A stretch of 64,000 bases of DNA from Pontibacillus salipaludis (GCF_014642405.1 NZ_BMIN01000020.1:22776-86775); one strand, 5' to 3'. Positions 40,622 to 49,841 are shown, counted from the first letter of the stretch. Made by a program: numbers and translations. Notes: generated from the sequence alone by a model not told the origin.

Positions 40622-41110
40622 TTAGACCAAAATAGTCTGATCACGATGAGCCTCATGAAATCGACGGACAACACAATTTTCAATAGGTTCCTCGCAAATG
40701 TTCATGATTTTTTGGTAGGCATACTGTACGTCTTTCCCATCAATAATCATGACCAGAGGCCGATCTGTATTATAATAGAAAAAGAACGACAATAGCTTAG
40801 GAAGATTACGAACGTCTGCAATCAAATGGTCTTGGTATAAGTATAAATCATAAGAACTATCTACTATAAAATGATGAATATTCATGACTTCTTCCATATC
40901 AATTTGCTTTTTTAATTGTACTTGGTACGATGTAAGCTGCTCCAAGGTTTTCACCTCTACTTGTTTTTTTCTTTTTCTTACATACCAAATACCCTCCTCC
41001 TCATTAATGAAACGTAAAAAGCTCTTAAGGCTTATTTGCCGGCCCCTTAACTTGTAATAGGCCCAAACTAAAAACAGAACTCGGAATGTCCGAGTTCTGT
41101 TAGTGTTCAT
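40622..41110 (-). CDS. Hypothetical protein overlapping the SDR stop codon
   Basis: I do not recognise this 162-residue protein. It has a basic first third (LRGRQISLKSFLRF, YVRKRKKQVEVK) and an alpha/beta C-terminal part (YLYQDHLIADVRNLPKLLSF, PLVMIIDGKDVQYAYQKI). ATG 41110 overlaps the SDR stop by 11 bases and has no clear ribosome site. The first eleven codons coincide with a terminator-like hairpin. Translation could start by re-initiation, or at a downstream GTG (VKTLEQL) or ATG (MEEVMNI). Confidence 0.6.
   Translation of the reverse strand: MNTNRTRTFRVLFLVWAYYKLRGRQISLKSFLRFINEEEGIWYVRKRKKQVEVKTLEQLTSYQVQLKKQIDMEEVMNIHHFIVDSSYDLYLYQDHLIADVRNLPKLLSFFFYYNTDRPLVMIIDGKDVQYAYQKIMNICEEPIENCVVRRFHEAHRDQTILV
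41070..41101 (-). terminator. Terminator-like hairpin at the SDR stop codon
   Basis: AACAGAACTCGGA pairs perfectly with TCCGAGTTCTGTT around three bases, and T5 follows on the minus strand. It starts at the SDR stop codon and lies wholly within the first codons of the next ORF. Confidence 0.8.
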
Positions 41111-41855
41111 AGATCATTTTTCTTGTCATTCCACCGTCAACCACAAGGTTCTCTCCTGTTACGAATGTATTGTCTTTATCTGTAAGGTAAAAACAAGCTT
41201 TTGATATGTCGGTTGGGTGGCCAACTCGTTTAGATGGGTGTTGGTTATGGTCAATATCCCGAAGTTCATCATAATGTGTTGTTTGGATCCATCCTGGACT
41301 AATCGCGTTTACTCTAATTTGATAATCACTAAGGGACATCGCCATCGTATAGGTTAATGCTACTATACCTCCTTTTGATGCCCCGTATGCTTCAGAATGT
41401 GGCTCTGCCATCATTGCTCTTGTAGAAGCCATGTTTACGATTCTTCCATGAATGCCATTGTCTCTCCAATAAGTTGCAGTAACCTGAGAAAGTAAAAAGA
41501 CGCTTCGCAAGTTTGTAGCTTGAACATCATCCCATTCAGATAAAGACATGTCGAAGAAATTCGTAAAACGACTCACTCCTGCATTATTAATTAATATGGT
41601 AGGAGAGTATCCATCTTCTAAAATTGAAGCAAAACAAGATCTTACAGAGGATTCATCCCGCACGTCACAGAAATAAAAGACAGCCGTTCCTTCTGTGTCA
41701 CAAATTTCATTTACAAGCTTTTCTCCATTACCTTTATCATTATCAATCAAAATCACAGTGGCGTCCTCTTTCGCATATGCATGAGCTAAAGACTTTCCAA
41801 TTCCATTACTAGCTCCTGTAATCATCACTGTATCCTTTTTAAAATAATACTCCAC
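41100..41855 (-). CDS. Short-chain dehydrogenase/reductase
   Basis: The 251-residue classical SDR has TGASNGIGKSLAHAYA for NAD(P) binding, LINNAGVS, catalytic Ser in MASTRAM and YGASKGG with the Tyr-x3-Lys pair, and GWIQTTHYDEL near the C-terminus. Asp-Asn after strand 2 (LIDNDKGN) favours NAD over NADP. The substrate is unknown. It starts at GTG 41855 after GAGGAG. Confidence 0.9.
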   Translation of the reverse strand: MEYYFKKDTVMITGASNGIGKSLAHAYAKEDATVILIDNDKGNGEKLVNEICDTEGTAVFYFCDVRDESSVRSCFASILEDGYSPTILINNAGVSRFTNFFDMSLSEWDDVQATNLRSVFLLSQVTATYWRDNGIHGRIVNMASTRAMMAEPHSEAYGASKGGIVALTYTMAMSLSDYQIRVNAISPGWIQTTHYDELRDIDHNQHPSKRVGHPTDISKACFYLTDKDNTFVTGENLVVDGGMTRKMIYEH

Positions 41856-42026
41856 GTTTTTCAGCTCCTCGTCCTAACTACTACATTCCTATAATACCAT
41901 CACGAGGTCTCCCTTAAACGAGGTATTTTGTTTATCAGTCGATCAATCAGGTAAAGAATATTAAGAAGGATTGTATGTATAAAAAACGTGTGGTATATTA
42001 TTCTGAAAACAATCGGAGGGATTACG

Positions 42027-42575
42027 ATGAGGAACGTAACATTAGTAGATCTATTTAAACATCATATCACTCGGAAATACCTTCGTCGCTCAGGTGTCCA
42101 TCATGCTGTAACGGCCGCAAATTATGCCTTCGAAATTGCGCTTGAACGAGGCGTAGACGTGGATCAGGCTTCTAAAGCAGCGCTTCTTCATGACATAGGA
42201 CATTATGAATGGTACACAAATGATGGCGAATGGGATTATGATGACTATCGTCAAAATGATATTCATGCCATAAAGGGTGCTGAACGCGCACATAAGTTAT
42301 TAATAAGATTAGGGGAAGACCGGGTGGCTGCCAAGCAAATATCAGTAGCAATCCTTCTTCATACGGATTCTTATCTGCCGTTTCATTTAGATGGGAAACA
42401 AACGCCCTTACAAGAAGTAGTGACTCTAGCTGATAATAAAGATGAACAACCTAAAGGGATGCACCATTACAAACAAATGGAGATTAGCGAAGCGATTCGA
42501 GAACTTCATCAATTGGACCAAAAGATTGATGTCGTTTATGCAAAAGAAAATATCCCTAATGAACAATCAAGTTAA
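42027..42575 (+). CDS. HD-domain phosphohydrolase-like protein
   Basis: The 182-residue protein carries an HD domain: HHAVTAANYAFEIAL, the metal-binding doublet in LLHDIGHYEW, a distal HAIKGAERAHKLL and ILLHTDSYLPFH. HD proteins hydrolyse phosphoester bonds in nucleotides; the substrate here is unknown. CGGAGGG is 7 bases before ATG 42027; in-frame ATG 41988 has no such site. Confidence 0.85.
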   Translation: MRNVTLVDLFKHHITRKYLRRSGVHHAVTAANYAFEIALERGVDVDQASKAALLHDIGHYEWYTNDGEWDYDDYRQNDIHAIKGAERAHKLLIRLGEDRVAAKQISVAILLHTDSYLPFHLDGKQTPLQEVVTLADNKDEQPKGMHHYKQMEISEAIRELHQLDQKIDVVYAKENIPNEQSS

Positions 42576-42592
42576 GACAACAAGAGATGCTA

Positions 42593-42614
42593 CGGTACCA
42601 TGGGCATCTTTTTA
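42593..42614 (+). terminator. Weak terminator after the HD gene
   Basis: AGATGC pairs with GCATCT and is followed by T5. The 42615-42876 interval beyond it holds only a small GGAGC/GCTCC hairpin. Confidence 0.5.
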
Positions 42615-42876
42615 TTTTCTCATTAATAAAAAGCTGATCACTAAATAAGAGATCAAGGTAAGAGTCATAAACAGGAGCGAGTACACTGTTCTTGCTCCCT
42701 TACTATTACATATTAGAATGACTCTTTATTTTGACTGGATTACACTTATTAAGGAACACACCTGTCTATGGAAATAATGTGGAATGTTTGTTATGTTACA
42801 TGTAAGAGAATGTAGTTTTGCATAGATTATATGTTTTACATAGGATTAAGTTTTAATAAGGAAGGGGGTCCTTTTA

Positions 42877-43314
42877 TTGAAGACGTTCAAGTTGATAAAA
42901 TTAAACATCCTTAAAGAAAGTGGTGAGGATTTTCAAAAAAGGTCTATACCACTAATTGATGGTCTAATTATAAATCGAGAAGACGATCAAAACCGTTGGA
43001 TTATCGAAGCTTATTTGGACCAACAATACATTGAAGAATTTTTAAGGTTTCGACAGAATGAAGAGGAAATGGTGCTAGAAGCTAAAATTACCAAAAGTTC
43101 AAATCACCCTGCTGTTTTCTTAGTTAAAGTACTAGATGTAAATGAAATTGGTGAACATTTCAATGTACTTTTTATGGGGAATATTGTTGATCATAAAAAG
43201 GATCAAGTCGAACATATGCTTCGTCGTTTAATTGAAGAGGGATATCAAGGTGAGGAGCTTCTTGAAGAATTTAAAAATAGAGTAGAGCAAGCAGAAGCCG
43301 AAAACTCTGTATAA
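42877..43314 (+). CDS. YwpF-like family protein
   Basis: The 145-residue cytosolic protein resembles YwpF-type proteins of Bacillus: MKTFKLIKL, IPLIDGLIINREDDQNRWIIEAYL, LEAKITKSSNHPAVF and RLIEEGYQGEELLEEF. Function is unknown. It starts at TTG 42877, 8 bases after GAAGGGGG. The family call is from memory of the pattern and should be treated as probable only. Confidence 0.65.
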   Translation: MKTFKLIKLNILKESGEDFQKRSIPLIDGLIINREDDQNRWIIEAYLDQQYIEEFLRFRQNEEEMVLEAKITKSSNHPAVFLVKVLDVNEIGEHFNVLFMGNIVDHKKDQVEHMLRRLIEEGYQGEELLEEFKNRVEQAEAENSV

Positions 43315-43324
43315 TTGAACTGGG

Positions 43325-43353
43325 ATACCCACTAAAATGAGTGGGTATTTTTT
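43325..43353 (+). terminator. Terminator after the YwpF-like gene
   Basis: ATACCCACT pairs perfectly with AGTGGGTAT, followed by T6. Confidence 0.9.
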
Positions 43354-43724
43354 GTCGGATAGGAATCTAGTGAGTTAGCTCGTGTGAATCTTGTTTCATT
43401 TATCTCCTTTTACGTACACACATTTCTAAGTGTTCAATATGACATGTGTTCTGAAAATTAAAATTTACTCTTAGACACTTGATGTAGCACACAAAAACGC
43501 TAAAATAAGAATTGCTCTTTCCTTAGGTAGAAGGAAGTTTCATTCCTTTAGATTATAATAAATAGGAAAGTAGTAAAAACTAGAATATACTCTAAAAAAG
43601 AAAAGGAATCCTTTATAAATCAACAATTGAACCGATATAAAAAAAGAATTCTCCTTTTCGTATTGGTATAATGGTATAAAATGATGGTTTAGTAAGGATT
43701 CTTGTAAGAAAAGGAGAAATTTGA
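43354..43724. other. Long AT-rich leader of the potassium channel gene
   Basis: This ~370-base stretch has no ORF I would trust. I looked for a c-di-AMP (ydaO-type) riboswitch, common before ktr genes, and saw no clear match. Only short A/T-rich promoter-like strings near 43670 stand out. Confidence 0.4.
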
Positions 43725-45089
43725 ATGTGGATTAGGCATCATAGCTTACGCTGGCTTAACAATTTATCTCCCGTTCAAATCATTGTTCTGTTCTATGGAT
43801 TTGCTGTCTTAACGGCTTGTATTTTGTTAGGGCTTCCAGTCGCTCATCAGGAGGGGGTTACGTTATCATTTATTGATCTCGTATTCACTGCTGTAAGTGC
43901 GGTTGCAGTTACAGGGCTCAGTGTTGTGAATATCTCTGAAACGTTTAGTGTAACAGGCGTATTTTTACTCGCTTTTGTACTTCAATTTGGTGGTATTGGC
44001 ATTATGACATTGGGTACGATGATTTGGATTTTGTTAGGAAAGAAAATTGGGCTTAAAGAGCGAAGGCTAATCATGACGGATCATAATCAAACTACTTTCC
44101 AAGGTATGGTTCGTTTAATTAAACAAATTTTATTCTTAATATTTGTCATAGAATTCTTAGGTTTTATTATTCTGGGAGTATACTTTATGCAGTATTTTCC
44201 CACTTGGTATGAAGCTTTTTATCAAGGTTTTTTTGCCTCTATAAGTGCCACAACAAATGCGGGCTTTGATATAACGGGACAATCTCTTATTCCTTATAAG
44301 GATGATTATTTCGTCCAATTTATTCATATGGGATTAATTGTACTAGGGGCGATCGGATTCCCTGTTCTCATTGAAGTGCGAGAGCATTTGTTTGCTTCTA
44401 ACGAAGAACGAAAATTTATGCGATTTTCATTGTTTACAAAGTTAACAACCTTTACGTTTCTTGCTCTAATTATTGTAGGAACGTTAGTGATTATATTGCT
44501 TGAAACGAATTATTTCTTTGCAGGTAAACCATGGCATGAGGTTTTGTTCTATGCTCTGTTTCAATCTGTTACGACACGTAGTGCTGGTCTCACTACAATG
44601 GATGTTAATATGTTCACAGAGCAAACTCATATTTTTATGTCTGTTCTAATGATAATAGGAGCATCCCCGAGTAGTGTAGGCGGTGGAATACGAACAACTT
44701 CGTTTGCGCTAGTCATTATATTCTTGCTTACTTATGCTAGAGGCCAACAGCGCATTCGTATTTTCAGAAGAGAAGTGCATAATGATGATCTCATTAAGGC
44801 AGTTGTGGTAACAATGTTTGCATCCATTTCGGTATTTGTAGCTGTAGTCATATTAACAATTGCTGAAGATTTCAGTCTAACCCAAATTTTCTTTGAAGTG
44901 AGTTCGGCATTCGGAACTACTGGACTATCTTTAGGGATTACACCCTATTTAACGACTGTCAGCAAAGTTGTTTTAATGGCTCTGATGTTTATCGGAAGAA
45001 TTGGAATCTTGTCATTCCTGTTCACCTTTAAGAAAGAAGAGAAAAAAGGCAACTATCACTATCCAACGGAACGAATTATTATTGGGTAG
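43725..45089 (+). CDS. Potassium uptake channel subunit, KtrB/KtrD (TrkH family)
   Basis: The 454-residue membrane protein has the four pore-loop motifs of the family: AVTGLSVVN, TNAGFDITG, RSAGLTTMD and GTTGLSLGI, each with the selectivity-filter glycine, plus the gate loop SSVGGGIRTTSF. It forms a dimeric Na+-dependent K+ channel that needs a cytosolic KtrA/KtrC ring, which is not encoded next to it, so the KtrD-type arrangement is likely. AAAAGGAG lies before ATG 43725. Confidence 0.92.
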   Translation: MWIRHHSLRWLNNLSPVQIIVLFYGFAVLTACILLGLPVAHQEGVTLSFIDLVFTAVSAVAVTGLSVVNISETFSVTGVFLLAFVLQFGGIGIMTLGTMIWILLGKKIGLKERRLIMTDHNQTTFQGMVRLIKQILFLIFVIEFLGFIILGVYFMQYFPTWYEAFYQGFFASISATTNAGFDITGQSLIPYKDDYFVQFIHMGLIVLGAIGFPVLIEVREHLFASNEERKFMRFSLFTKLTTFTFLALIIVGTLVIILLETNYFFAGKPWHEVLFYALFQSVTTRSAGLTTMDVNMFTEQTHIFMSVLMIIGASPSSVGGGIRTTSFALVIIFLLTYARGQQRIRIFRREVHNDDLIKAVVVTMFASISVFVAVVILTIAEDFSLTQIFFEVSSAFGTTGLSLGITPYLTTVSKVVLMALMFIGRIGILSFLFTFKKEEKKGNYHYPTERIIIG

Positions 45090-45138
45090 ACAATAACCTA
45101 TAGTTTGCAGCAGGGTTTAGTTTTGGGAGGAATAAGAC

Positions 45139-47115
45139 ATGTCGAACCCATGTGATCACTCATCCCTTCCTATCCATAAGAAGCTCCTGGATCATCTCCA
45201 GGATGCTCTTCTTTTTGTGGATGAGGGTGGTGAGATAGTGGAGTGGAATCAACCAGCTAAGGATCTCCTGGATACTTCTAACGTACAATCGACTTCTATC
45301 TATTCTTATTTAAATTTTAATCAGTTGATAGTAGATGAAGATGTACAAAGGTTGATGAAAGTGATTGACGGTTCAGAGCGCCAACTGAGCGTGAAAGTAA
45401 TTGGGCTCTATTGTGATAATAGGAAGCTATATTGTTTAAGACTTCAAGATTCATCCTTTTATGATCGTATTAAGGAATTGAGGCAACAGATCAGTGAGTT
45501 TATGGATTCTACTCTTGAAGGAATGGTTCTTCATGATAATGGAGTTATTGTAGAATGTGATGATACGTTTGCTGAAATCTTAGGTTATGATAGTGAAGAA
45601 CTTTTACATAAGAGTGTGTTTGACATCGTGGACCCTCAACATTCTAGAGGCTTAAAAGAAAAAATAGACATAATTCCAAACGAACCTTATGAAATCGCGG
45701 CTATAACCAAAAGTGGTAAGCGAATACATCTCGAAGTTATGGCTCATCCGTATCCATATGAGAATAAGATTCTTCGAGGTGCTGTCATTCGTGATATTAC
45801 AGAACGCGTTGAAAACGAAAAGCGAATCGAATTTATGGCTTATTTTGATGAGTTAACAAACTTACCAAATCGTACATATTTTCTTCAAGAACTCATGGGT
45901 GTTATTAATCAGGCTCAAACAAGCGAAGAAATGTTTGCAGTATATTTTATGGATATTGATTATTTTAAACAAATTAATGACACGATGGGGTATGTATTTG
46001 GAGACAAATTACTTCAATCGTGTGCTAGTCGTTTAAAGTATTTACAAAATGAACAAACGTTTCTTGCACGAATGGGCGGAGATGAATTTCTCATTCTGCA
46101 ACGTCATGTGAAAACGAAAGAAGAAGCTGAGGCATTGGCACAGAAGATCATTGACCAGTTCCAAGAACCTATTCATATTGATGATTTTGAATTATTTACT
46201 TCTGTTAGTATTGGGATTAGCTTGTATCCGGCTGACGGTCAAGATGCAAATGAGTTAATCAAGCATGCTGATTCGGCCATGAACGTAATTAAAGAACACT
46301 ATAGAAACGATTATAAAATGTTTGAATCCTCTATATCTAAGGACTTTAAAACAATATTGACAATGGAAACAGAACTTCGCAAAGCACTGAAGGAGGGGCA
46401 ATTCGAACTCCATTACCAGCCTCAGAAGAACATTGTAACAGGAAAAATTGTAGGGGTAGAGGCTTTGCTGCGGTGGAATCATCCTAAAGAAGGCTTTATA
46501 TCTCCAGGAACCTTTATTCCCCTTGCTGAAAAGACAGGTCTCATATTAGAGATTGGGGATTGGGTTATGTATGAAGCATGTCGTCAAAATAAACAATGGC
46601 AAGATGAGGGGTTTGATCCTATTATTGTAGGGGTCAACTTGTCGGCAAAGCAATTCCATCAAAGTGATCTTGTAGAACGTGTGGCATCTATACTAAACAA
46701 AACGGGCCTTCACCCAACTCATCTGGAATTAGAGATTACAGAAAGCATGGCGATGAGTAATGAAGAAGATATTATACAAACGCTAGAAGGTTTAAGGGAT
46801 CTAGGTGTGTACGTATCTATTGACGATTTCGGCACAGGATACTCTTCTTTAAAGTATTTAAGCAGGTTTCCAGTTAATAAACTAAAAATCGATAAGGTGT
46901 TTATTCAAAATCGTAAACAAAACGAAGCCATTGTGAAATCAATTATTCATATGTCCCATTCATTAGATATGAAAGTCATTGCTGAAGGGGTAGAGACAGA
47001 AGAGCAACTTTCATTTCTTAAAAACGAACGGTGTGATGAGATGCAAGGGTTCTTCTATAGTAAGCCACTTCCACCTACTCATCTTAATGAAATGTTTCAA
47101 AAGCAAACCGTCTAA
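45139..47115 (+). CDS. Sensor with PAS, GGDEF and EAL domains (cyclic-di-GMP turnover)
   Basis: The 658-residue cytosolic protein has two PAS-like regions (about 10-105 and 115-225), a GGDEF domain (230-390) with intact MGGDEFLI, and an EAL domain (405-655) with EALLRW, NLSAKQF, LEITES, DDFGTGYSSLKYL, KIDKVF and AEGVET. Key residues for both synthesis and hydrolysis of cyclic-di-GMP are present, so it may be bifunctional with the PAS input deciding. ATG 45139 follows GGGAGGA. It is 50 bases downstream of the K+ channel gene and may be cotranscribed. Confidence 0.92.
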   Translation: MSNPCDHSSLPIHKKLLDHLQDALLFVDEGGEIVEWNQPAKDLLDTSNVQSTSIYSYLNFNQLIVDEDVQRLMKVIDGSERQLSVKVIGLYCDNRKLYCLRLQDSSFYDRIKELRQQISEFMDSTLEGMVLHDNGVIVECDDTFAEILGYDSEELLHKSVFDIVDPQHSRGLKEKIDIIPNEPYEIAAITKSGKRIHLEVMAHPYPYENKILRGAVIRDITERVENEKRIEFMAYFDELTNLPNRTYFLQELMGVINQAQTSEEMFAVYFMDIDYFKQINDTMGYVFGDKLLQSCASRLKYLQNEQTFLARMGGDEFLILQRHVKTKEEAEALAQKIIDQFQEPIHIDDFELFTSVSIGISLYPADGQDANELIKHADSAMNVIKEHYRNDYKMFESSISKDFKTILTMETELRKALKEGQFELHYQPQKNIVTGKIVGVEALLRWNHPKEGFISPGTFIPLAEKTGLILEIGDWVMYEACRQNKQWQDEGFDPIIVGVNLSAKQFHQSDLVERVASILNKTGLHPTHLELEITESMAMSNEEDIIQTLEGLRDLGVYVSIDDFGTGYSSLKYLSRFPVNKLKIDKVFIQNRKQNEAIVKSIIHMSHSLDMKVIAEGVETEEQLSFLKNERCDEMQGFFYSKPLPPTHLNEMFQKQTV

Positions 47116-47119
47116 TGTG

Positions 47120-47152
47120 AAAAAGGCAGTCCTGAAAGGACTGCCTTTTTCT
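47120..47152 (+). terminator. Terminator after the GGDEF-EAL gene
   Basis: AAAAAGGCAGTCC pairs with GGACTGCCTTTTT around five bases. Confidence 0.92.
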
Positions 47153-47171
47153 TAATTAATCTTGTAAGAGG

Positions 47172-47282
47172 TTAGCAGTAAAAAGCTGCACCAACGATGA
47201 TTAAAAGGATGAATAGTACAACAATTAACGCAAAACTGCCCCCGTAGCCATAGCCGCCTTGGCCATATCCGCAACAATACAT
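47172..47282 (-). CDS. YjcZ-family sporulation micro-protein
   Basis: The 36-residue peptide begins [19 protein letters not shown] and ends in one hydrophobic helix ([16 protein letters not shown]) plus Cys. This Gly-Tyr head and [13 protein letters not shown] helix are the trademark of YjcZ/SscA small sporulation proteins. AGGAGG is exactly 8 bases before the ATG at 47282. Such proteins are made in the mother cell and help spore-coat assembly or germination; the Cys-rich start is variable within the family. Confidence 0.88.
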   Translation of the reverse strand: MYCCGYGQGGYGYGGSFALIVVLFILLIIVGAAFYC

Positions 47283-47399
47283 CCAAATCACCTCCTATCT
47301 AGTTATATGTATATGTGATAAGAGCTGATTTGGTATAGACGAGTGCCTAGTTCTTATAATATGTATTTAACTTTGTGAAATTTTGTTTTTTTTCTTTTC

Positions 47400-47660
47400 A
47401 ATGTACCTCTTATCTCCAAGCTGAGCCACTTTAGTCTGGGTTGGCCGTTATGTTTATTGAGTGTTAGGGGTGTCTGGTGAACGACTCGCTTTCCGCGGGC
47501 GGCCCCACACGACGTGGGGTCGTTCGACGTTGTCACAGGACGTGACGGTTTTAGTCGAACTTCCTCTTTCTTTTCAGAGCTTCCTCGATCGCTTGCGCTC
47601 TCTCCGGGATCCCGTCTAGCTCTCTCTCGCGCAGGAGTCTCGCAATTTCCAGGCCCATCT
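47400..47660 (+). repeat. GC-rich palindromic repeat, copy 7 (with inserted hairpins)
   Basis: The left wing (AAGCTGAGCC, GGCCGTTATG) and core (CTCGCTTTCCGCGGG, CTTCCTCGATCGCTTGCGC, GCAGGAGTCTCGC) match the family. Within the core lie CCCCAC/GTGGGG and nested GTTCGAC...GTCAC/GTGAC...GTCGAAC hairpins (about 47501-47563). The inner arms near 47473 and 47650 no longer pair well. Confidence 0.8.
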
Positions 47661-47715
47661 TTGCCAAATTAGGAGAGACGGAAACGCGCTATATTTGGTA
47701 GACGGTGGAGCTTAA

Positions 47716-47930
47716 ACGCATAAATGAGGTCCGTTCACCATTTTAGGCCAGGGCAGGATTGGGGACTGCGAGACTCCCGCGGGGTAAGGAGCCTAGGGAC
47801 GACCCCGGACGGAGCGTCAGCGAAGGAGGAGGCTTCCCAGCTCCCCGCAGGAAAGCGAGTGGTCCCCAAGCCTGCCCTAACCGCACACGATACGGACCTA
47901 TCTCCATTTATGAGTTTCAACTTTACTAAT
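47716..47930 (-). repeat. GC-rich palindromic repeat, copy 8 (reverse)
   Basis: The inner arms AGGGCAGGATTGGGGAC (from about 47747) and GTCCCCAAGCCTGCCCT (to about 47879) pair with a single mismatch. The outer wings ATGAGGTCCGT and ACGGACCT also pair. It is inverted relative to copy 7, 55 bases away. Two open frames crossing it are not credible genes. Confidence 0.85.
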
Positions 47931-47963
47931 CTCAAACCAATTTTCTAATAAACAACTGATTAG

Positions 47964-49700
47964 CTAGTTGCTTGAAGAGGCAAATGAGAAGGATACTTTT
48001 TGATCACTTGGACTGTATAAAGCCATTAATATATCAGGGGTCTCTTCAATCTCTCCTGTATTTAAATAATGCTGTACATTAAATGGAACAGCATCAATCA
48101 TGGAATGCTTATGGAGGTCACGTTTGGTGTAGCCTTTTTTACCATAATTAAACTCATTCCATAATGAGTCATACATAGACTGTTTCTCCTGTTTACTCCA
48201 CTGATCACTGTGCCAAGTAGTCCTTGGTTTCTGTTTGAAGTTCCCGTAGTAATCCAAGTTCATTAAACCTTTGATGATGGCTAAGTGCTGCGGAGCTACT
48301 TCTTGTAAGAATTGGTATAGACGTCTGAATAAATCAGTTAATTGATGACCAATCTTGTCCCAGTTCTGAAGGTGCCAGTATTCACCAAAGGATTGGAAGA
48401 AATCAAATGGACTTTCAAATACTTCTTTTGTAAGGTAATCAACAGTATGATCCATGAAGTGCTTATTCCAGTATTTCTCTAGAATATCTTCAACCCGTTT
48501 AATCGCTGTTACTTCTGAAAACGATAATACATGGTTTGAAAGCATCTCATACGGGGCGTTATCCATAAATTGATACCCCCAATTATGAGCTTCGTTTCGT
48601 AATCCGGTGCCTCTCAGCATTTTCAAGAAACCCAATTGTAGTTCTTCTGGCTTCATAGTGAATACATCGTTGAAGGTTTGTTTAAAGGAGGTATAGTCCT
48701 CCTCAGGTAAACCAGCAATAAGATCTAGGTGTTGAATAACTTTTCCACCTTCTTTAACCATTGTAATTGTTCGTTTTAGTTTCTTGAAATTTTGTTTACG
48801 CTGTATTAACTCATTTGTTCGGTCATTCGTAGATTGAACCCCAATCTCAAATCGGAAGAGTCCAGCAGGAGCATTTTCATTAATGAATGTTAATACCTCA
48901 GGTCTCATAATATCTGCAGTAATTTCAAACTGAAAAACCGTGCCAGGTCGGTGGTGGTTAATGAGAAAGTCGAACATTTCAAGGGCATACTTTCGGTTTA
49001 TATTAAATGTTCGATCTAAAAATTTTATAGTTGTTGCTCCATTGTCCATTAAGTAGGTGATTTCATCTTTCATTCGATCAATATCAAAGTATCGAACACC
49101 AAATTCAATAGATGAAAGGCAGAACTGACATGTATATGGACAGCCTCGGCTTGTTTCTACATAACTAATACGGTTTGATAATTCATCTTTATCTTCTTCG
49201 AACCGGAATGGAGAAGGGATTTCATTCAATGGGAATTTAGGAGCTGGACCTGTTTCCTTAATGGTCGTTCCGTTCTCTCTGTAAGTAAGGCCATATATAG
49301 AATGGAGCCTTTCTTTAGCTTCCAAGGCATCTAGTACTTTTTTAAAGGTTTGTTCACCCTCACCACGGACAATAACATCTACCTCAGGAATTCGCTCCAT
49401 CCAATAGTTGCTATCGTAAGTTACCTCAGGTCCTCCAAGAACAATTGTTACATTTGGTAACACTTTTCTTAGTATTGATATAACTGGAATCGTTTCTTCT
49501 ATATTCCATATGTAACAGCTGAACCCAACAACATCTGGATCTTCAGCATAGATCGCACTTGCAATGGATAGGGCTGGATCATTAATAGTGAACTCTTTTA
49601 TAAGTACATTGTAATCAGGCTCAGCTGCTGCTTTTAAATATCGTATAGAAAGGGACGTATGAATATATTTGGCATTTAAAGTTGAGACCATTACTTTCAT
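47964..49700 (-). CDS. B12-binding-domain radical SAM protein
   Basis: The 578-residue protein has an N-terminal cobalamin-binding-like Rossmann domain (MVSTLNAKYIHTSLSIRYL, VLGGPEVTYD), a radical SAM barrel with the Cys triad in SRGCPYTCQFCLSS near residue 190, and a C-terminal DUF4080-type region. It should cleave SAM reductively with a 4Fe-4S cluster; substrate and product are unknown. ATG 49700 has AAGGAG 10 bases upstream; the first Met of the open frame lacks one. Confidence 0.88.
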   Translation of the reverse strand: MKVMVSTLNAKYIHTSLSIRYLKAAAEPDYNVLIKEFTINDPALSIASAIYAEDPDVVGFSCYIWNIEETIPVISILRKVLPNVTIVLGGPEVTYDSNYWMERIPEVDVIVRGEGEQTFKKVLDALEAKERLHSIYGLTYRENGTTIKETGPAPKFPLNEIPSPFRFEEDKDELSNRISYVETSRGCPYTCQFCLSSIEFGVRYFDIDRMKDEITYLMDNGATTIKFLDRTFNINRKYALEMFDFLINHHRPGTVFQFEITADIMRPEVLTFINENAPAGLFRFEIGVQSTNDRTNELIQRKQNFKKLKRTITMVKEGGKVIQHLDLIAGLPEEDYTSFKQTFNDVFTMKPEELQLGFLKMLRGTGLRNEAHNWGYQFMDNAPYEMLSNHVLSFSEVTAIKRVEDILEKYWNKHFMDHTVDYLTKEVFESPFDFFQSFGEYWHLQNWDKIGHQLTDLFRRLYQFLQEVAPQHLAIIKGLMNLDYYGNFKQKPRTTWHSDQWSKQEKQSMYDSLWNEFNYGKKGYTKRDLHKHSMIDAVPFNVQHYLNTGEIEETPDILMALYSPSDQKVSFSFASSSN

Positions 49701-49841
49701 TACACGAACACTCCTTAAAATTTTCCTATTCAAATTTTACCATAATTGCCAATCAGAATGGAGAAAGTGTGAGAACTAACCTAATACTGTACAAGCGTTA
49801 TAATAGAAGAAGCCTAACTTTTAAAGCGAGGCAGTTTAAAA

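Noticed and set aside
43354..43724. c-di-AMP (ydaO-type) riboswitch before the Ktr gene
   Set aside because: Expected from B. subtilis ktrAB, but the conserved motifs and a terminator or antiterminator pair were not visible. An Infernal search with the Rfam model would settle it.
47724..47948. Open frames on both strands over repeat copy 8
   Set aside because: Same cause as at copy 1; the peptides resemble those of copy 1 because the DNA repeat is shared.
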